Below are positions 48,491 through 62,179 of a DNA stretch of 64,000 nucleotides, piece by piece; position 1 is the stretch's first letter, and each line of letters opens with the position of its first letter. The stretch comes from Citrus sinensis. Lineage: Eukaryota > Streptophyta > Magnoliopsida > Sapindales > Rutaceae. The stretch covers positions 5,310,001-5,374,000 of the forward strand of contig NC_068556.1 of assembly GCF_022201045.2 (NCBI RefSeq). The letters run 5' to 3'. The notes beneath the pieces are model-generated. The model did no database searches. It saw nothing but the letters and a program-made list of their open reading frames with translations, and was not told where the DNA came from. The position numbers and the translations under genes are program-made.

Positions 48491-50389
48491 TTAGCAAGCA
48501 ACAGAGCATGTGGCCGGTTTCACTGGAGCTATAATATAATCAGCAGAGGGTTGGAAACTAGCTGCACTTTCCAGGCGTTCCCACGTCAGTTTCCGCCTCT
48601 CTGCAGCCACACTCAATGTGGAATTTTCCTCCTCTAATTTCCTTTTGCAGGCTTGCACTAGCTCTTCATCCATTTCACATAATATTTTCCTTACATTTTG
48701 TGTCAGGTTAAGTACTGCTTGGTTCCAGTGATTCTGGGTGTTCCGTTCGAGAGCTGGGAAGACAAGAGGAATAATCACCTGTCGGTTATGGGTTACAAGA
48801 TTAAGAATGTGCTCGTTGTTCCATAGTAAGTGAGCTCGTTCAGCCACCTGAAAATAATAGAGAAGGAAAATATTTAAGTTCTCACTTATTCTTCACCCAT
48901 AACTACCCATCATATCACCATTTTATGTTGATTCATTATCTGATATTTATATTAAGTCAGACTCTTCACCTTTACACAAGTAATCAAAATTTGCTTTTCT
49001 ATACAATGAGGAAATATCTTCTATTGGAAACTGTTTGATTAGAAACAAACAAATGAAATTATGACCAGAAACAACAGTTGAACATTTTAATCCCATAGTT
49101 TCAAGTTCTTGATCATCAAATGACCATAATTTTAATCAAAGGGAACTTAAAAAAAAAAAGACACAACAGTGCTAAAGATGTTAACCAACTCTTTTATTAA
49201 TAAGCATGCACATGATAAAGAGGAAGTATACCTGGTAATGGGAGCTGTTAAGGCAGCATCCTATGCGCCGAAAAAGTGGTACCATTATCTTTTGGAACTC
49301 AGCCATACTAGTCATTTCCAGAACCTCTTCCAACTCACTTATAAACATCAACTCTTTCTGGCTATTTGTCACCGGCCAATACTTCAACAGTCCCTTAATC
49401 GCATTTGTAGCCAACTTTGGGTCCTTATCTATAAACTGTACAACACAATATGTTAATTGTTGATGATAAATACCCACTGATTTGGGCTTGTGCAGAGGAA
49501 TCAGAGCCCTGCATAGAAAGATCTTGTGCTCTTCTTTCAATGGCAATGCAAACCCACTAATAATACTCCCAAAAATCTCCAACAGCTCTGCAATCCCATT
49601 ATGTCTTTCAGTTTCAAAAACAAAACGATAGATGATATTGCAAACTGCTTGTCGAATAAATTGCCTGTGTGCCATGAATTTCCCATATATCCTATGCAAA
49701 ACTGTTTTCAAGCAGTCTCTTTCTCTTGGGTCCTCCGAATCAAAAAGGTCAAGTAATCTCACAATAAATAAATGATCTACATACTTCTTTGCCACCTTTA
49801 CATCAAGAGAACCATAACTGACAAACCGAAGTAGTAGATCATATACAATCTGCAAATGTGACCAAGCAGGATCAAACATTGGTTCTTCATCTTCAGTTTC
49901 ACCTCCAGTACCATTAGAACGACATTTAGGTGGAAACACTCTAAAAAGGTTAAGTGAACACATTTTACACATTCCAGAAATAGCTGGTTCAGTGAACTTT
50001 GCAGATCCAGAAGAAACAAAATCAGCAAGCTCTATCAATGTTTGACGTTTAAGATCTTGTTCAGCAGTAACCTTATCTGAATCACTGAAATCAGAAACCT
50101 CACAGCAAAGGTTCAACTTACTGACAAATAGATTCTGCTTTTGAGTATTTGAAACATCTTTGAAAGACAGATGAGGCTCCACGGCCTCCACTCCAGCCAT
50201 GATGCTGGAAGGAAAAACAGCTGAAGAGACCCGTTTGACAACACTCAAGCGACTTGAAAGACCGTTCCCACCATTTGTACATTGGCTTCCATTGCTGAAG
50301 TTGGAATTATTGCTGCCAGAATTAATCTCATCTAGTTGGTCAGATTTTGGTGACTTCCTAGGAAGTTTACTAAGAATTTGCTTGAGCAT
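48491..50389 (-). CDS. PP2A B' (B56) regulatory subunit, two coding exons
   Basis: Exons 49232-50389 and 48491-48847 join in phase 0 to 504 residues. The N-terminus [17 protein letters not shown] is the plant B' signature, followed by a Ser/Asn-rich variable stretch. From about residue 100 the sequence is the B56 HEAT-like core: [91 protein letters not shown] and, after the intron, [16 protein letters not shown]' subunits bind the PP2A A/C core and choose its substrates. From memory the start is closest to the kappa type. I chose the second ATG of the open frame (50389), since the preceding eight codons do not fit the family. The tail of exon 1 in the track beyond SSHYQ is intron. Confidence 0.92.
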
Positions 50390-51558
50390 GGTGGGAAACT
50401 GGGAATGCAGCAATCTTAAGCAGAGAAAATGCCTGGATCACAGATAACAGCGATGAATAAAACACACAAAGAATTAAATAAGGGGGTGGGTAAGATTGCT
50501 GATTTGCTGTAGCAACACACTAGTAACAAAAACAGATACAATCTAGAATTAGTATATTGGTCAATAGCAGTTAAACAAGAAGAATCCACATCAACTATTT
50601 CAACAATATGGCTGAATCGCACAGAAAGGGATTCATGCTGAAATTCTTCAAAAGCAAAAAAGTTCTACCTGAGACTTTTGAGGACACCGTATCTGCATAT
50701 ATGAGAATTCAGTACATATGACATGCCGCAAACCAAAGCAATTCTAAGGAAGTGGATGCATTGTGAATCGACTACATGGTTTATAAACTCAAGTAAAAGT
50801 CAGAAAATTGAGTGTGGCAAGGGGAAGACATAGAGAAACCTAATACCAATAAAAAGAATAAAGACCTAAAACCAGACTCAGTTCAATGTTAAGAAACTGT
50901 ATATATGCAATTTATTGGCCTTATTTGTGTCAAAAGTAAGTTTGAGAGACCGCTTATATATTTAGCTGCAGTGGAAATCTAACAACCACAAGAATAAGCA
51001 ACCCCATCTATGACTATCAGCATTACCACATTACTTTACTTGAAATAGCTTTCCAGCCAGATACACTGAACCCAAAAGTAGAAACAGTTAAAAGCAATTG
51101 CATATAGCTAAAAAAGAAAATCCAGATCAACAAAAATACGAAGGAATTCAGCTACTACGATCATAATCTGGAAAAGGAACCAGAAGCTTGGTATCAACAA
51201 TGATCTAAACACATTAAAATCAAACGCTAAATTTTGCCATCATACAAAGAATTGGTGAACTCAAATCATGGATCTGGGAGAGTAATGAGACCAAGATAGT
51301 ATATTTACGAAGGATCTAACCCAAATTACAGAACTTGAGACAAATGGACACAACCAAGATCTTAAATATCATCAACACACGCTTCAACAAAACAGCCTAT
51401 GCCACTCATATGCATATACTATGGTACATGTCACAGAATTCTACATGTAAATATAAAAAAAATTGTAACTTTTTGCGGTGAACCAAAACTAAAGATTAAA
51501 TAAGAGAGTAAAAACCTGTTCTTTCTTCAAAACTGTGAAGGATAAGACTACTATGGAA

Positions 51559-51600
<42 letters not shown>

Positions 51601-51780
51601 GCCAAAAAAGATGGGACAAAAAGAAACTCACAGTTAAAGGAAATAGAAAAATTTAGAACTAAGAGGGCATTTTAGTAATGGCAATATGGAGGTGGATCTC
51701 CATGAAAGAAGAAGAAAGGTTTCTCGATTGAAGAGAATAAGAGGTGTGGCATTTTCTGAGAATTGCAGGTACAGAGAGAA
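50390..51780 (-). promoter_or_regulatory. 5' UTR, probable leader intron(s) and promoter of the PP2A B' gene
   Basis: No coding frame is present. Pyrimidine-rich sequence in transcript sense, with a (CT)n tract at 51563-51596 (GA on the plus strand), suggests the transcription start lies near 51600-51780 and that the leader is spliced, as is usual for plant B' genes. Exact leader exons were not fixed. Confidence 0.45.
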
Positions 51781-53249
51781 AGAGAGAGTCACCAACAGGA
51801 GAGAAGTTTTTTTTTATTTATTTTTAAATAATAATAATAATAAGAAGAAGAATAAAAAGAGAAAGAAAAGAAGAGAAATTGAAAAAGTTGTTTAATAATT
51901 ACAGAGTTTTGGGTCCCTGTGTTTGTAATGTCCAAAAATGTTCAGATTCTCTTTGGTTTAGTTGAAATAGATCTGCTTTGGATTTTCTCTTCCCATTTTC
52001 TCCTACCAAAAACTTGGCAACTCTCTGTAATCGGTTATTAACTTGGAGTCACTTCACTTCTCATTCAATCAGTTTATGGACTGTCAATTTGGTTCACTTA
52101 ACCAAAACCAGCTACTACAAGATCAACAACGAATGCACAGACAGTAAATAAGCGCAGTAAATAGTCAATTTTTTTTTTATGGTATTAAACAATAAACTAA
52201 AATGAAATGTATGTTTGTATAATTGTATGTATTTTCATGGGATTCCGTGCATGATGTGCTAGAACCCAAATAATCAATGTATTAATATTATTAGGTAATT
52301 TTGAATTCCCATTGACCTTGTAGCAAGTCAGACGAGTCCCAAATTTCAAACTTTCAGCTGCTTTCTCGTATCAAGAGAGCAACTGAGAGGCTAGTTTCCC
52401 AACTCAGGGATCCAAGAAGCTTATTAAAATAATATTTATGACTAAAGCCTTTACTTAAGACCAATGAAAGCCTCTTCTCCAACTTCATGGCAATGACAAT
52501 TTTATAATAATGTTAGGCGTTCCGACATTTAAGTGTCAATTTTAAAACAATGTTAGGTGTTCTGATATTTAAGTATTAAGTAATTAATATAATATTCATC
52601 TATTAAATAGTGATTAAGTAATTTTATAAATTATAAAATTCATCGTTTAATAAATGAATGACATATAGTATTTAGGTTTAAGTTGGAAATTAAATATTAA
52701 AATTCTTAACATTATTAACCTCTGCTTTATTATAATTTATGGGCCGGCTCTTATCTAGATTGGGCCAACCGTCGGCGGCTTCTATAGAATATTGCCATTT
52801 TTAGCCAATAGTAAGATGGAATTAATAACTGCTCATTCTCCACATGGCAGAAGATTGAATTTACAATAATTATTTCAATAATAATGATAAATAAATAGTA
52901 CCAGTAACATTTTGATCATTGGGTTTTGCTGTCATCAAATGGGAGCATCAAAAACAACAAAAGAGAAAACAGAGTGATTCATAGGAGCATGCATTTTATG
53001 ATTATGAGACAAATGATAATTACAGACAGTACAATTTTCACTTTCACCAAACCAAGGAATTTTGGGTGGGTGGGGGGGGGGGGGGGAAAAAGACAAAATT
53101 TGTAATTAAAGCAAAAAGAAAAATACAAGCAGCTCCTCCGATACATGTGTTCCCTAGCTAGCAGGGGGGGGGGGGGGGGGGGGTTCTCTGTCCTGTACAT
53201 GCTAGTGTATTGTCACTTTCATTCATGGCTTGTCTTCTCAACTCGTGCT
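51781..53249. other. Intergenic; 3' flank of the AUX/IAA gene at the right end
   Basis: An A/G-rich stretch with (AAT)n lies at 51820-51890. Near-duplicate sequence with GTTAGG(C/T)GTTC(C/T)GA(C/T)ATTTAAGT occurs twice around 52510-52580. Poly-G runs lie at about 53068-53086 and 53164-53183, the second possibly within the AUX/IAA 3' UTR. No gene is seen. Confidence 0.45.
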
Positions 53250-55113
53250 TCAGCAATTTGTTGGTGTTCTTGGAGCTGCTGCAATATTAACATTAACGTT
53301 TACCAGATCAATATACAAAATGACAGAAGATGGAGAAAAATTAATTAATTAATTTCCAATCCAATTTAAGCTGTAAGGACTTCAATCAAGTAGCTAGCTA
53401 GGAGAATTTATATTTACCTAATCCCACAGCCTCTGAGCTTTTCATTAATCGGATTCGCTTGCATGATTCGACGAACATTCTGAGCATGCATGTAAATAAT
53501 ATCATCATAAACCACAACATATATACATTAATACATATTAGAGATATATATTTTGAAATATAAATTTATTAGAAAATAGTATACGATTTTAAAGTACGGA
53601 AAGTCTTAAAAATTTTTGAAATTATGTAATTTTAAAACTTAATTTCATAATGTTATTAAACCCCACAGTTTTAAAATTTTTTCGAACTTTCCTGTATTTT
53701 AAAATAATGAATAAAAAAACTACTTCCCCCACACTCTCTCTCTCTCTATATAAAATTTTTAATCCACAAATTTAAAGTACGAAAAAAGTTCAAAAAATTT
53801 TTAAAACCTTACGGTTTTAAAATGTTAATTTTATAGTACTTTAAAATAATTTAAAATTTTTTCAGACTTTTCATTTTTTTAAAATTTCGGACTAGAAAAC
53901 TACTAAAACTAATATATATATATATAAAAGATATAAATAATAGAGTCCAATGATTTCACTTACTTCCAAGGAACATCTCCAAGTAACATCCAATCATCGT
54001 CCTTGTCTTCATACGTTGGCACATATTCCCTCCCGTTCAATGCGCCCGTTAGCTTCCTCTCTTCCATATTATCATCACCTGAAATTAAACAAATCATTCA
54101 ATCTATGCTTTCAAACTTTCATGGCCGCAACAGACTCTAAAAAATAACTCACAAAATGTTACATTTTTTGAACTGTGGATTCGAACTACATGCTATAACA
54201 ACTAACTATATAGATAAATATAGATAAAACTATGATTAATTAAATTTCAAAATATAGATAAAACTGCGATTAGTATTAATTTAAATTTTATATCTTAAAA
54301 AAGTACAGACATATGCATCTGAGAATTTACGTTTATCTTTATATATAATAATTACCACGGGTAGTAAAACAGGTAAACATCTCCTCCAGAGCCCGAAACA
54401 GGTCTTGGTAGCTACTGTATATTTGCAGGTCAACTTTGCGTAGGTATGGTGCTCCATCCACGGCTACTTTTACAAGCTTGCTGCTGCCTTCTAATGTCTT
54501 CTTTCTGAACGATCTCACAGGTGGCCATCCAGTTACTTGTGCCCTAGATTTATAAAACCAAAATTAATTAAACATACTCTTTCTGTGCGTGTATGTATAT
54601 AAATTAATCCTTCTCATGCTTATATTTTTTTTAAAATGCGAATTTAAAATTTCACATCAGTGTCAAATAGTTTTCCACTATTGTAAAATGATTTATAAAT
54701 GTATTTTTATCATTATTTATTTAATTAACATCATATGGTGTTAAACTAAATCTGTATTTAGAAAAATACAGACATCCATGTGTGTGTGTGTGTGTTATAT
54801 ATGTATGGATGTATTATCAAATAAATATTCTAATTCAAGATCTTGGAATTGTTAAAATCTGAAAAAATTATTAAATAGAGCGATTTAATAATATAACGAC
54901 GTTTAGTAAGATTTCTGGACTTTAATAAAGTATATAATGATCTTTCATATCTATGAAAAAAAAAAAAAAAAAAAAAAGCTGCCTGGTTCTCAAATAGTAT
55001 TGCATAATTATGATTCCAAGTGATATGACTGCTGAATGTTTAATGCGAAGACATATACATACATGTACATGCATTTAAGAAATTACTATTAATATGGCTG
55101 GGTTGCTGAAAAC

Positions 55114-55149
<36 letters not shown>

Positions 55150-55438
55150 CACATACACACACTTACTTGGCAGCTGGGTATTTTCCGGTACCGGACACCC
55201 GGCTCTCCGAATTTTGTCCACGTGGCATGCTGATGTGAGAGGTACCAAGGTTGAGATCAATAACGGTCTCCATGAACCCTCGTTTTGTACAGTTCTTCTT
55301 ATGTCCCTGGGCGAAAGCAGGCGCCCGCGCCGGTGAACGGCTCTCGCCAGGTAATCCCAAAGTCAGTTCTGTGTCGAAACTCATGAGGCTAGCGCCGTCA
55401 CTACTTTCTGGCGAGTCTACGGTTGTGTCCTGTGACAT
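53250..55438 (-). CDS. AUX/IAA auxin-response repressor, five exons
   Basis: Exons 55167-55438, 54356-54543, 53964-54078, 53418-53479 and 53250-53278 join in frame to 221 residues (an upstream ATG at 55444 would add two). Domain I is TELTLGLPG, the EAR motif that recruits TOPLESS. Domain II, the auxin degron, is [14 protein letters not shown] with the core GWPPV intact. Domains III/IV (PB1) are [51 protein letters not shown] and [17 protein letters not shown]. The protein would be nuclear, repress ARF targets and be destroyed via TIR1/AFB when auxin is present. The end, AAPRTPTNC, is shorter than in many members and lacks a basic tail. The exact IAA number could not be assigned. Intron 1 has (CA)n/(TA)n at 55112-55150. 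Confidence 0.92.
54780..54795. repeat. (TG)n microsatellite in AUX/IAA intron 1
   Basis: A short TGTGTGTG run; a poly-A run of about 24 bases follows at 54955-54977. Confidence 0.8.
55112..55150. repeat. Compound (CA)n(TA)n microsatellite in AUX/IAA intron 1
   Basis: About ten CA units pass directly into TATATATATATA. It lies 17 bases inside intron 1 from the exon 1 donor; the small ORFs across it on both strands are artefacts. Confidence 0.9.
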
Positions 55439-55444
55439 TTGCAA

Positions 55445-57850
55445 CTGTTTGACTGATTCTATTGTAGCTGGCTACCCTGTTACGTTCGTTGTATTCTTCT
55501 GCTCGTGGATGAATGAACGAGTGAGTGGATGTCGAGGTTTTTGTATGTACAAAAAAGTTACGGTCCAGTGGAGAACCGCCACGTGAGGAGTCGAACCGGT
55601 GCCTGTAGAAAGCACGCCGTCAGACCACCCTTTAATCAGTGCTTAAATCTTGTTATTAACGTTAAATTATGCGTTTTTGAGACATATTATGCATATTTGT
55701 CACAGCCTGTGTGTTCCACTCTTCATTCAAATTTCTACAATTCAATAACATTTCGCTCACATTTTTCCGAAAACCGACCGAGTAATATAATTTTCAACGA
55801 GAAGGAATAACGAAGTGACATTTTTATCCTCGACCGAAGCCTCACAAATCGGCGATATAAGCGCATGAGATTACTGCCTTTGTAGTTAGTTTGGCCGAGG
55901 GTAAATATGTCCGGAAAGAATGAAATATTGTACGGGGGACAGAAACAAAAGATGTTGCAAGGTTGCGGGTCAAATTGAAGAAGTGAACTTATTGAGAGCC
56001 GGCCCCGACAAGCATGTGACAGGTGCTGGAGTGTCCCTCTCAGATTCATCGAATCATAACTGACTAACTGTTTGATCTTTTACAATAAAATAAATAAATA
56101 AAGATCCAAGAGTCAAGATTCATGAGTTGTTAAGAGTTACTTTTGATGAACGATGACTTCCTCTCTAGCAAAGCAAAACCCGCTGCAGCACAGCACACGG
56201 CTTTCTGCACCGACCAAATAATCAGATGTGATTGCCCCTACACGTGAGGCCGCGAGTCATGGAGATTGATCTCCACGTGGCATCGTATGATAAAATCTTA
56301 AAATTATTTTAGAAAACTAAACAATCGAAAAAAAAAAATTAATCTCCCGAATAGATTAGCATTCACGTCCTTAACTAGTTAATTTAAATGCAGCCGTAGG
56401 GAGATTTGATATCTAGCTGCAGCCTGCAGCCGTTCATATACACATATGGCCTGATATGGAATAGAAAAAAAGGGTTATAAATTTAGAACATGGCCGTAAG
56501 TTTAGTGAATCTTGTAATTAGTTCATTTTCATATTAATAATATATGAGATTGACAAGAAAGAGTACAATGTGCCATCATCGGCTTTGCATATAAATATAT
56601 AATATAATGCAGAATCAGTGGCAATTACTTATTAGTCTTTCATATGCACGCACCGGAACCAGATGATGCTGCCTGCACTTTTGGGCTCGTATAAGAGGCC
56701 CATTTTCGACCCATATCTATATTCCATGAAAAGAGGAGGTGCAATTAGCACCCCTAGAATCTCCTTTTTAGACCCTGCACCAATAGTTACAATTTTATCC
56801 CTGCTTAGATTTACGATATTAGACCTTCTCATTAGATAAAAGGCGGTCATAGCCGATTGGTGACTTTCCGACGAAATTCCGACAATAGTCTGAGTGTCCG
56901 ACGAATTTCCAGCGACGATCCGGCGAAGTTCCGAAAGCAATTAATTTATATTTCTATATTTTCAAATTAAATAAATAAATAAGTTTACTTATTTTATTAA
57001 ATTTCTTAAATCTTTCATTAATTTTAATTAATACAAAATTATTTATAATATTAAATTGATAAAATAAAATTATATATAATAATTATTAACACTAAACAAA
57101 TTAAAATGTTGAATTTTAGTTTTCAACATAAGAAGAATTTAAATTCTTTCTTAATGTGTAATTCAAATTCTATATTATAAGAGATATTAAATTCTAATAA
57201 AAATTAAATTCTTATACATTTTATATAAACAAACAATAAAAAAACAAAATTTAAATTACTTTTCTCCATTCTATTCTCTCCTCCTAAATATCACCTTAGG
57301 ATTTATAAACAAAAATTAAAGACGGTGACCCACACAGCACAAAAAAACCAAGATCACGTGTCAAGAGGCTGGCATGCTAGGCATACAAGCTGGCTGATGA
57401 AAAAATAATTATTATTGGCAAAGTCGAAACACAAATTCGGTTGCCTAACTCTCCTCGATTCTAACTAGAACCCTAAAACCAAACCAAAAAATATACACGT
57501 CCTGTCCATCTAAAGGTCAAGGTAACATGAGGGTACCACCACCAACCGAAAATGTTAGGCAAAGCATAAGTGAATCTTGTCCCTCTATACAAACTCAGTC
57601 ATCCTCAGCAGCTAGCTAATTGATTCGGCAATGCAGGGAGCGAGAAACACAGCGCAGCAAACGCTAATTACAATGAAACTTACAACCTTTTTTTTTTTTT
57701 TAAAGAAAGAAGATGAATAAGATATGTGTATATAGATATATATTTTTAAATATATAAGCGAACATATATAGATCCAAGAGCACACAGCATTCTACACGAG
57801 CAATGTGACACACGGCAGCGCGACCACCGCATCTCCGAGAAACTTGGGTT
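55445..57850. other. Intergenic: AUX/IAA promoter side and FATB 3' side
   Basis: The stretch right of 55445 is the AUX/IAA promoter. CACGTG-containing sites (CTACACGTGAGG near 56240, CTCCACGTGGCA near 56272) are G-box-like. The minus ORF at 56632-56940 has no family resemblance. FATB 3' UTR lies just left of 57851. Confidence 0.45.
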
Positions 57851-60800
57851 TTAAGTGCTTTCTGCAGGGATTGGACCAACATTCCCAAAGTTGTGGGCAT
57901 CCTTTGGCCTCCATTCAGTCCTTGCTCTCAAAACTTCAGCACCTTCCTCTAGTCGGAGCAAGTGCTGGCATTCCACACTGCCCAAGTTCACCAAATTGCC
58001 AATGTCCTTGTCTGAGACAGCAGTCAGGGACTGCAACACACTGTCCCTTCCGCACTCCCTCCTATACTCCAGGGTCACAGATGCCAGCTGATGACTCTCC
58101 AAGATCTGCTGAGGAGCACTCTGCAACAAGCACAAAGTAACTATCAGACAGGAGATAAAAAAGACGAGGGAAAACATAATGGAACAAAAAACAGCCTGAT
58201 ATAGCATAATTCATTCTGCCGGATAAGAAATAATCTAAAATTTAGGCTTCAGCTCTGAAACGCATTATGTTTGACTTATCAAGTCAATTGTCAAGCATAA
58301 CATATGAACACTACCAAGGCTTGTGAAAATTTAAACTTAACCGTGCCGGTCAGAGAGACATGCCATTTGACGATTAACGGTGTCCTTGGCCTCTATTCCT
58401 ACCGATTGAAAAAATTGAAACTTGACACATTCAATCAAATCAGGAAAAAGACTGCTTGTGATGCCCTGACTTACACAAGCTAGAGGTTCCAGAGAGAGAA
58501 GAGAGCAGGTTTTATTTTGTCCTAGTTGTATGCATACTAGGGCTTTTGGAATAAGGGATTTTTAGAAAACCAAGTATAAACTGAATAGAAAATCTACCTC
58601 TAGGATCCAGCCAATGTACTTCACATTATTGACATGCTGGTTGACATCTAAATCACTCCACCTAGGCTGCAAAGTTTTGAAAAGAACAAGAAAGAACAAG
58701 ATATATCACAATAAAGCAACAAAAAAATTACTATTACCATTAAAAAAAAAATCTCACTTACAGTTAAACCTCTACGAACATAATCTGCAGTACTGTCGCC
58801 AAGTTTTGGTAATTTCCTGCTATCCTCATCGACAACAGGGTCAGAATTCAGAAAATACGGTTCAATTTCCTGACGAACTTCATCGGGCATTTTGGACAAC
58901 CTCCTAGTCAGTTTATTCATCATTACCCACAGACTGCAGAAATCAAACATAAAAACTATAAATTACAATCATCAACTCCAACAAAAATAAAAAATAAATC
59001 ACAACTTCCCATTACGATGTAAATATTTGCATTAACATATGCAGCAGCTAACAAAATTTGTAAGAAAAGCAAATTTTTAAACAAAAATACTATTAAAGAC
59101 ATTTCTGGTATCTGTCTTGAGAGATTAATAATACAAACAACCCAAATTATTCATGCTACCTTCCTTGGAACCCATAAACTATATAAAATACATAAAATAA
59201 TGATTTCAGTAACCAGCAACCTTCTTATAAAGAGGATATCAGAAAAAGGAACACAAAACACTAGAAATAAAACTTAACCAAAAAATTCCCCACCTGGTTG
59301 CTCTTGTTAATGTTTCACCTGTCTTAGCATTGCGAATGAGCCAATCACGCCGCATACCATTTTTTCCAGATGCACTAACCCAAGTTTCTACATTTACAAC
59401 ATCATTCCTGTAAGATAGACGTAAATCAGTCATTTAGTCTTCAATTATCTTCTTCTTTCTTTTCTTCTTCATTTAAGTGATATCATCATTCAAATGCACA
59501 ACAACGAAGAACTGTCCGGCAGAAGTAATATACCAAGAACACCAACACAAATAAAAAATATATATATATTCAATAACCCAAAATCCAAAGATCCCAATAT
59601 TCCAAATGGGGACAGAAAACTTGGGTGGATGAAGAAAAAATAGAATTACAAGATTAAGCCTTTCTAGCCTCATCACATATATCATGAAGCTCCACAAAAC
59701 TAAGACATACAGTTATCATAAAACAGACCTTTTTCAACCTCATCTAATATAGACTATTACAATAGAACTCCTAAGCATTGAGCAACTCGTCTTCGACTTC
59801 CAAATATATAGTCCAAAAGTAAAAGGTTAAAAAAAAAAACTCCCTTAATTCTTAAGATGTAGCACTTGATCACTGTATAGTAGCAACCTTCAAAACTACT
59901 TATTCCATGGTAGGAAATACATAATTGCAATAACAGCTAACATATAGACATAGGCCTCTGGATATATCCATGGGCCAACTTCTGCAATATTGTACAAAAA
60001 AATTGCAGATGCAACTTAATAACCAAGTCAATTCTTTGCACCAAGGTAAGTCTCATCAATTTCACACAATAAGAACCACCATTCAAACCATATCATTATA
60101 GGCAAATGCAAACCAGTAAATCACACGATTAAATGATGAGGTTGTCGATTCTCAATGAATTGTTCCAAGAATTTTAACATATTTGGGTTAAATTGAGGCT
60201 TACCAAGTGGGATAGCGGTCTACAACAACCTGCATCCGAGTAACCACCCATATCAGGTTCTTTTTAGCCATCGCTGGGGTTGCACCAAAGCCAGCATCTA
60301 GAAGACCAGCAGTCATAACATGATTAAGCGCTGTTTCCTGTCGCAGATGTAAATACAAAAAGAATTATGCAACTGGAAAGACCACAGTACGTACAAAAAA
60401 TTAGCTACTTCACATCATGCCAAAATAACAGACTATCATTTACCTGTAAATGATTCATTAATGTCTCTATAGATGCAGTACCATCAGCACCTATCTCATA
60501 TGATCTAATTGAGAAATTTTGCCGGAAAATGAAACCATCCTGAACTATTTTCCCAATCCCAAATGGGTCCACAAGCATGTCAGATCGCCTTGGTTTCCAA
60601 TCAAGCATCATCCACTGCTTCTCTGCTGCCAAGAAGATTGTTGTTATAGCAGCAAGAAGCATACTCCAGTCAGGTAACTGGTTAATAAAAGTCCTAGGAG
60701 GAGGTGATGACGTGGAGATATCACCATTCTTCAAACTTTCTGCTGGTGTTGTCAAACCAACTGAAGTACCATTTATCTTGGAAGGTGCTTGCGCATTAGC

Positions 60801-60941
60801 CTTAACCTGCAAACTCCCAGAAGAGGATTTTGACTTAATACCTCCCAGATTAGCAGATCCGAGATTTTTGGTCTTTGCAACAGAATCCCCAGATGGTGAG
60901 GAAACTGGGAAGAACGCAGAAGCTGCGGCAGTAGCAACCAT
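57851..60941 (-). CDS. FATB: Acyl-ACP thioesterase type B (FATB), six exons
   Basis: Exons 60444-60941, 60204-60337, 59294-59407, 58762-58933, 58598-58666 and 57851-58120 join in frame to 418 residues, the usual FATB length. The enzyme cleaves acyl-ACP, chiefly palmitoyl-ACP, in the plastid stroma and releases saturated fatty acids for export. The N-terminus MVATAAASAFFPVSSPS is a Ser/Ala-rich plastid leader, followed by the FATB hydrophobic segment (LPDWSMLLAAITTIFLAAEKQ) and KPRRSDMLVDPFG. Hot-dog repeat one carries FRQNFSIRSYEIGADGTASI. The catalytic Asn and His lie in DLDVNQHVNNVKYIGW and the Cys in SVECQHLLRLEEG. All key residues are present. Introns are GT-AG. A 5' UTR intron is likely upstream. 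Confidence 0.95.
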
Positions 60942-62140
60942 CTTGAACCGTAGAGTAAACCACAGATCAGGGCCCTAGTAATCCTGTGTACCACATAGAG
61001 AAAAATTATTAGAACACAAGGCATGCAAACATGTTACATAGATAATATGTATTGATAAATAATCATACATCAAACATTAGAAACATTAAGAGAAGACCAT
61101 GAACACATTCACAGCAAAACTAAGTACTAATTTCCTTCATGAATTTTTTTTCTGTTTAACATTGCACAGACGAAAATTTCACTATAAAGAAATAATGATG
61201 GAAATTCCCAATTTTGCAAATCTTCATTTACAAATTATTTTAAAAACGATTTCATTCCATAATAATAAAATTTAAAAAAAAAATTCCATTCCTCAATTCA
61301 GTTAGAAAAAACAAAATTGCAGCAAAGTAGTTAAAATTTCCTTATCACGAAAACACAGTAACAAAGAATGAGCAACCTTTCTAGAGACATTAATTAACCT
61401 CACGTAAAATGATGCGATATAAAACGATGAAATCAACAATTACCAATAAATCTATAACAAACAATTAAAACTCAGAAAAAAAAATTACTAATCAAAACAG
61501 ATCTAACTGAGAAATCGCCAACACTAACGATCCTCTTAAAGAAGTCCATCGCCAACACAATTACAACAAACAAAAAAATAAAAATTAAGAAAGAAATTAG
61601 AGCTGCATTATGTTGTTATGATAACGCAACGGACGTTTCCAGATCTCTAAAAGCTTCTAGAAGCAAAGACACAAACAACAAAGTGGAAAGCGACCTCGTT
61701 TCCCGGAAAACAAACAAAGCCAATCAAAACAGATAGATCAGACCAGAAGATGGAACCAGCTGTTCAGCTCCGTACCTTAATTTTACGAGTAACAAAATAG
61801 CGAAGAAAATCCGGCCACCAAAAATTACACAAAACTGTGAAAAAAGAATAAACAAAGATGATAAAAGCTCATTTGCTTCTTCAATTTGGATCTGCGAGCG
61901 AATGCAAATGCGGATGCTTCTCACTAACTTCTAGGGTTTACGATCTCTCTCTCGCTACCTTTTTCGTTTGAGTAGAACTTTCATCTCTTTTTTTTAAACA
62001 TTATTTTGTTAAGTTTCGCTTTGAAAAAATCGAATTAAAGAGAAAAACAAAAAAGTAGAGAGAGAGAGAAAAAAAAAACTGAGACAGTTTCTAGGGAAGA
62101 GAAAGAGAAAAGATTTGGGGCCAGCGGTTTAGTGGGTGAC
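60942..62140 (-). promoter_or_regulatory. FATB 5' UTR with probable leader intron
   Basis: No coding frame is present. The acceptor-like ATTACTAG (plus 60976-60983) lies some 35 bases before the ATG, and leader-like CT-rich sequence in the transcript sense lies at about 61920-62090, so a spliced leader with an intron near 0.8-0.9 kb is likely. The donor was not fixed. Confidence 0.5.
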
Positions 62141-62165
62141 TGGCTTCCAGAGAGGCAGAGACTAC

Positions 62166-62173
62166 TTTATATA
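62166..62173 (-). promoter_or_regulatory. TATA box of FATB
   Basis: On the minus strand TATATAAA within GCTGCTATATAAAGTAGTC. It would place the transcription start near 62135-62140, just upstream of the pyrimidine-rich leader. Confidence 0.6.
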
Positions 62174-62179
62174 GCAGCC

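Noticed and set aside
51686..51895. Basic 69-residue ORF upstream of PP2A B'
   Set aside because: Arg/Lys-rich translation of purine-rich leader sequence and AAT repeats.
55735..56049. Minus ORF of 104 residues upstream of AUX/IAA
   Set aside because: No family resemblance and lies in the promoter region; overlaps a plus ORF.
56632..56940. Minus ORF of 102 residues
   Set aside because: No recognisable domain and looks like repeat-derived sequence; evidence too weak to call a gene.
57805..58140. Plus-strand ORFs over the last FATB exon
   Set aside because: Antisense shadows of the FATB coding exon.
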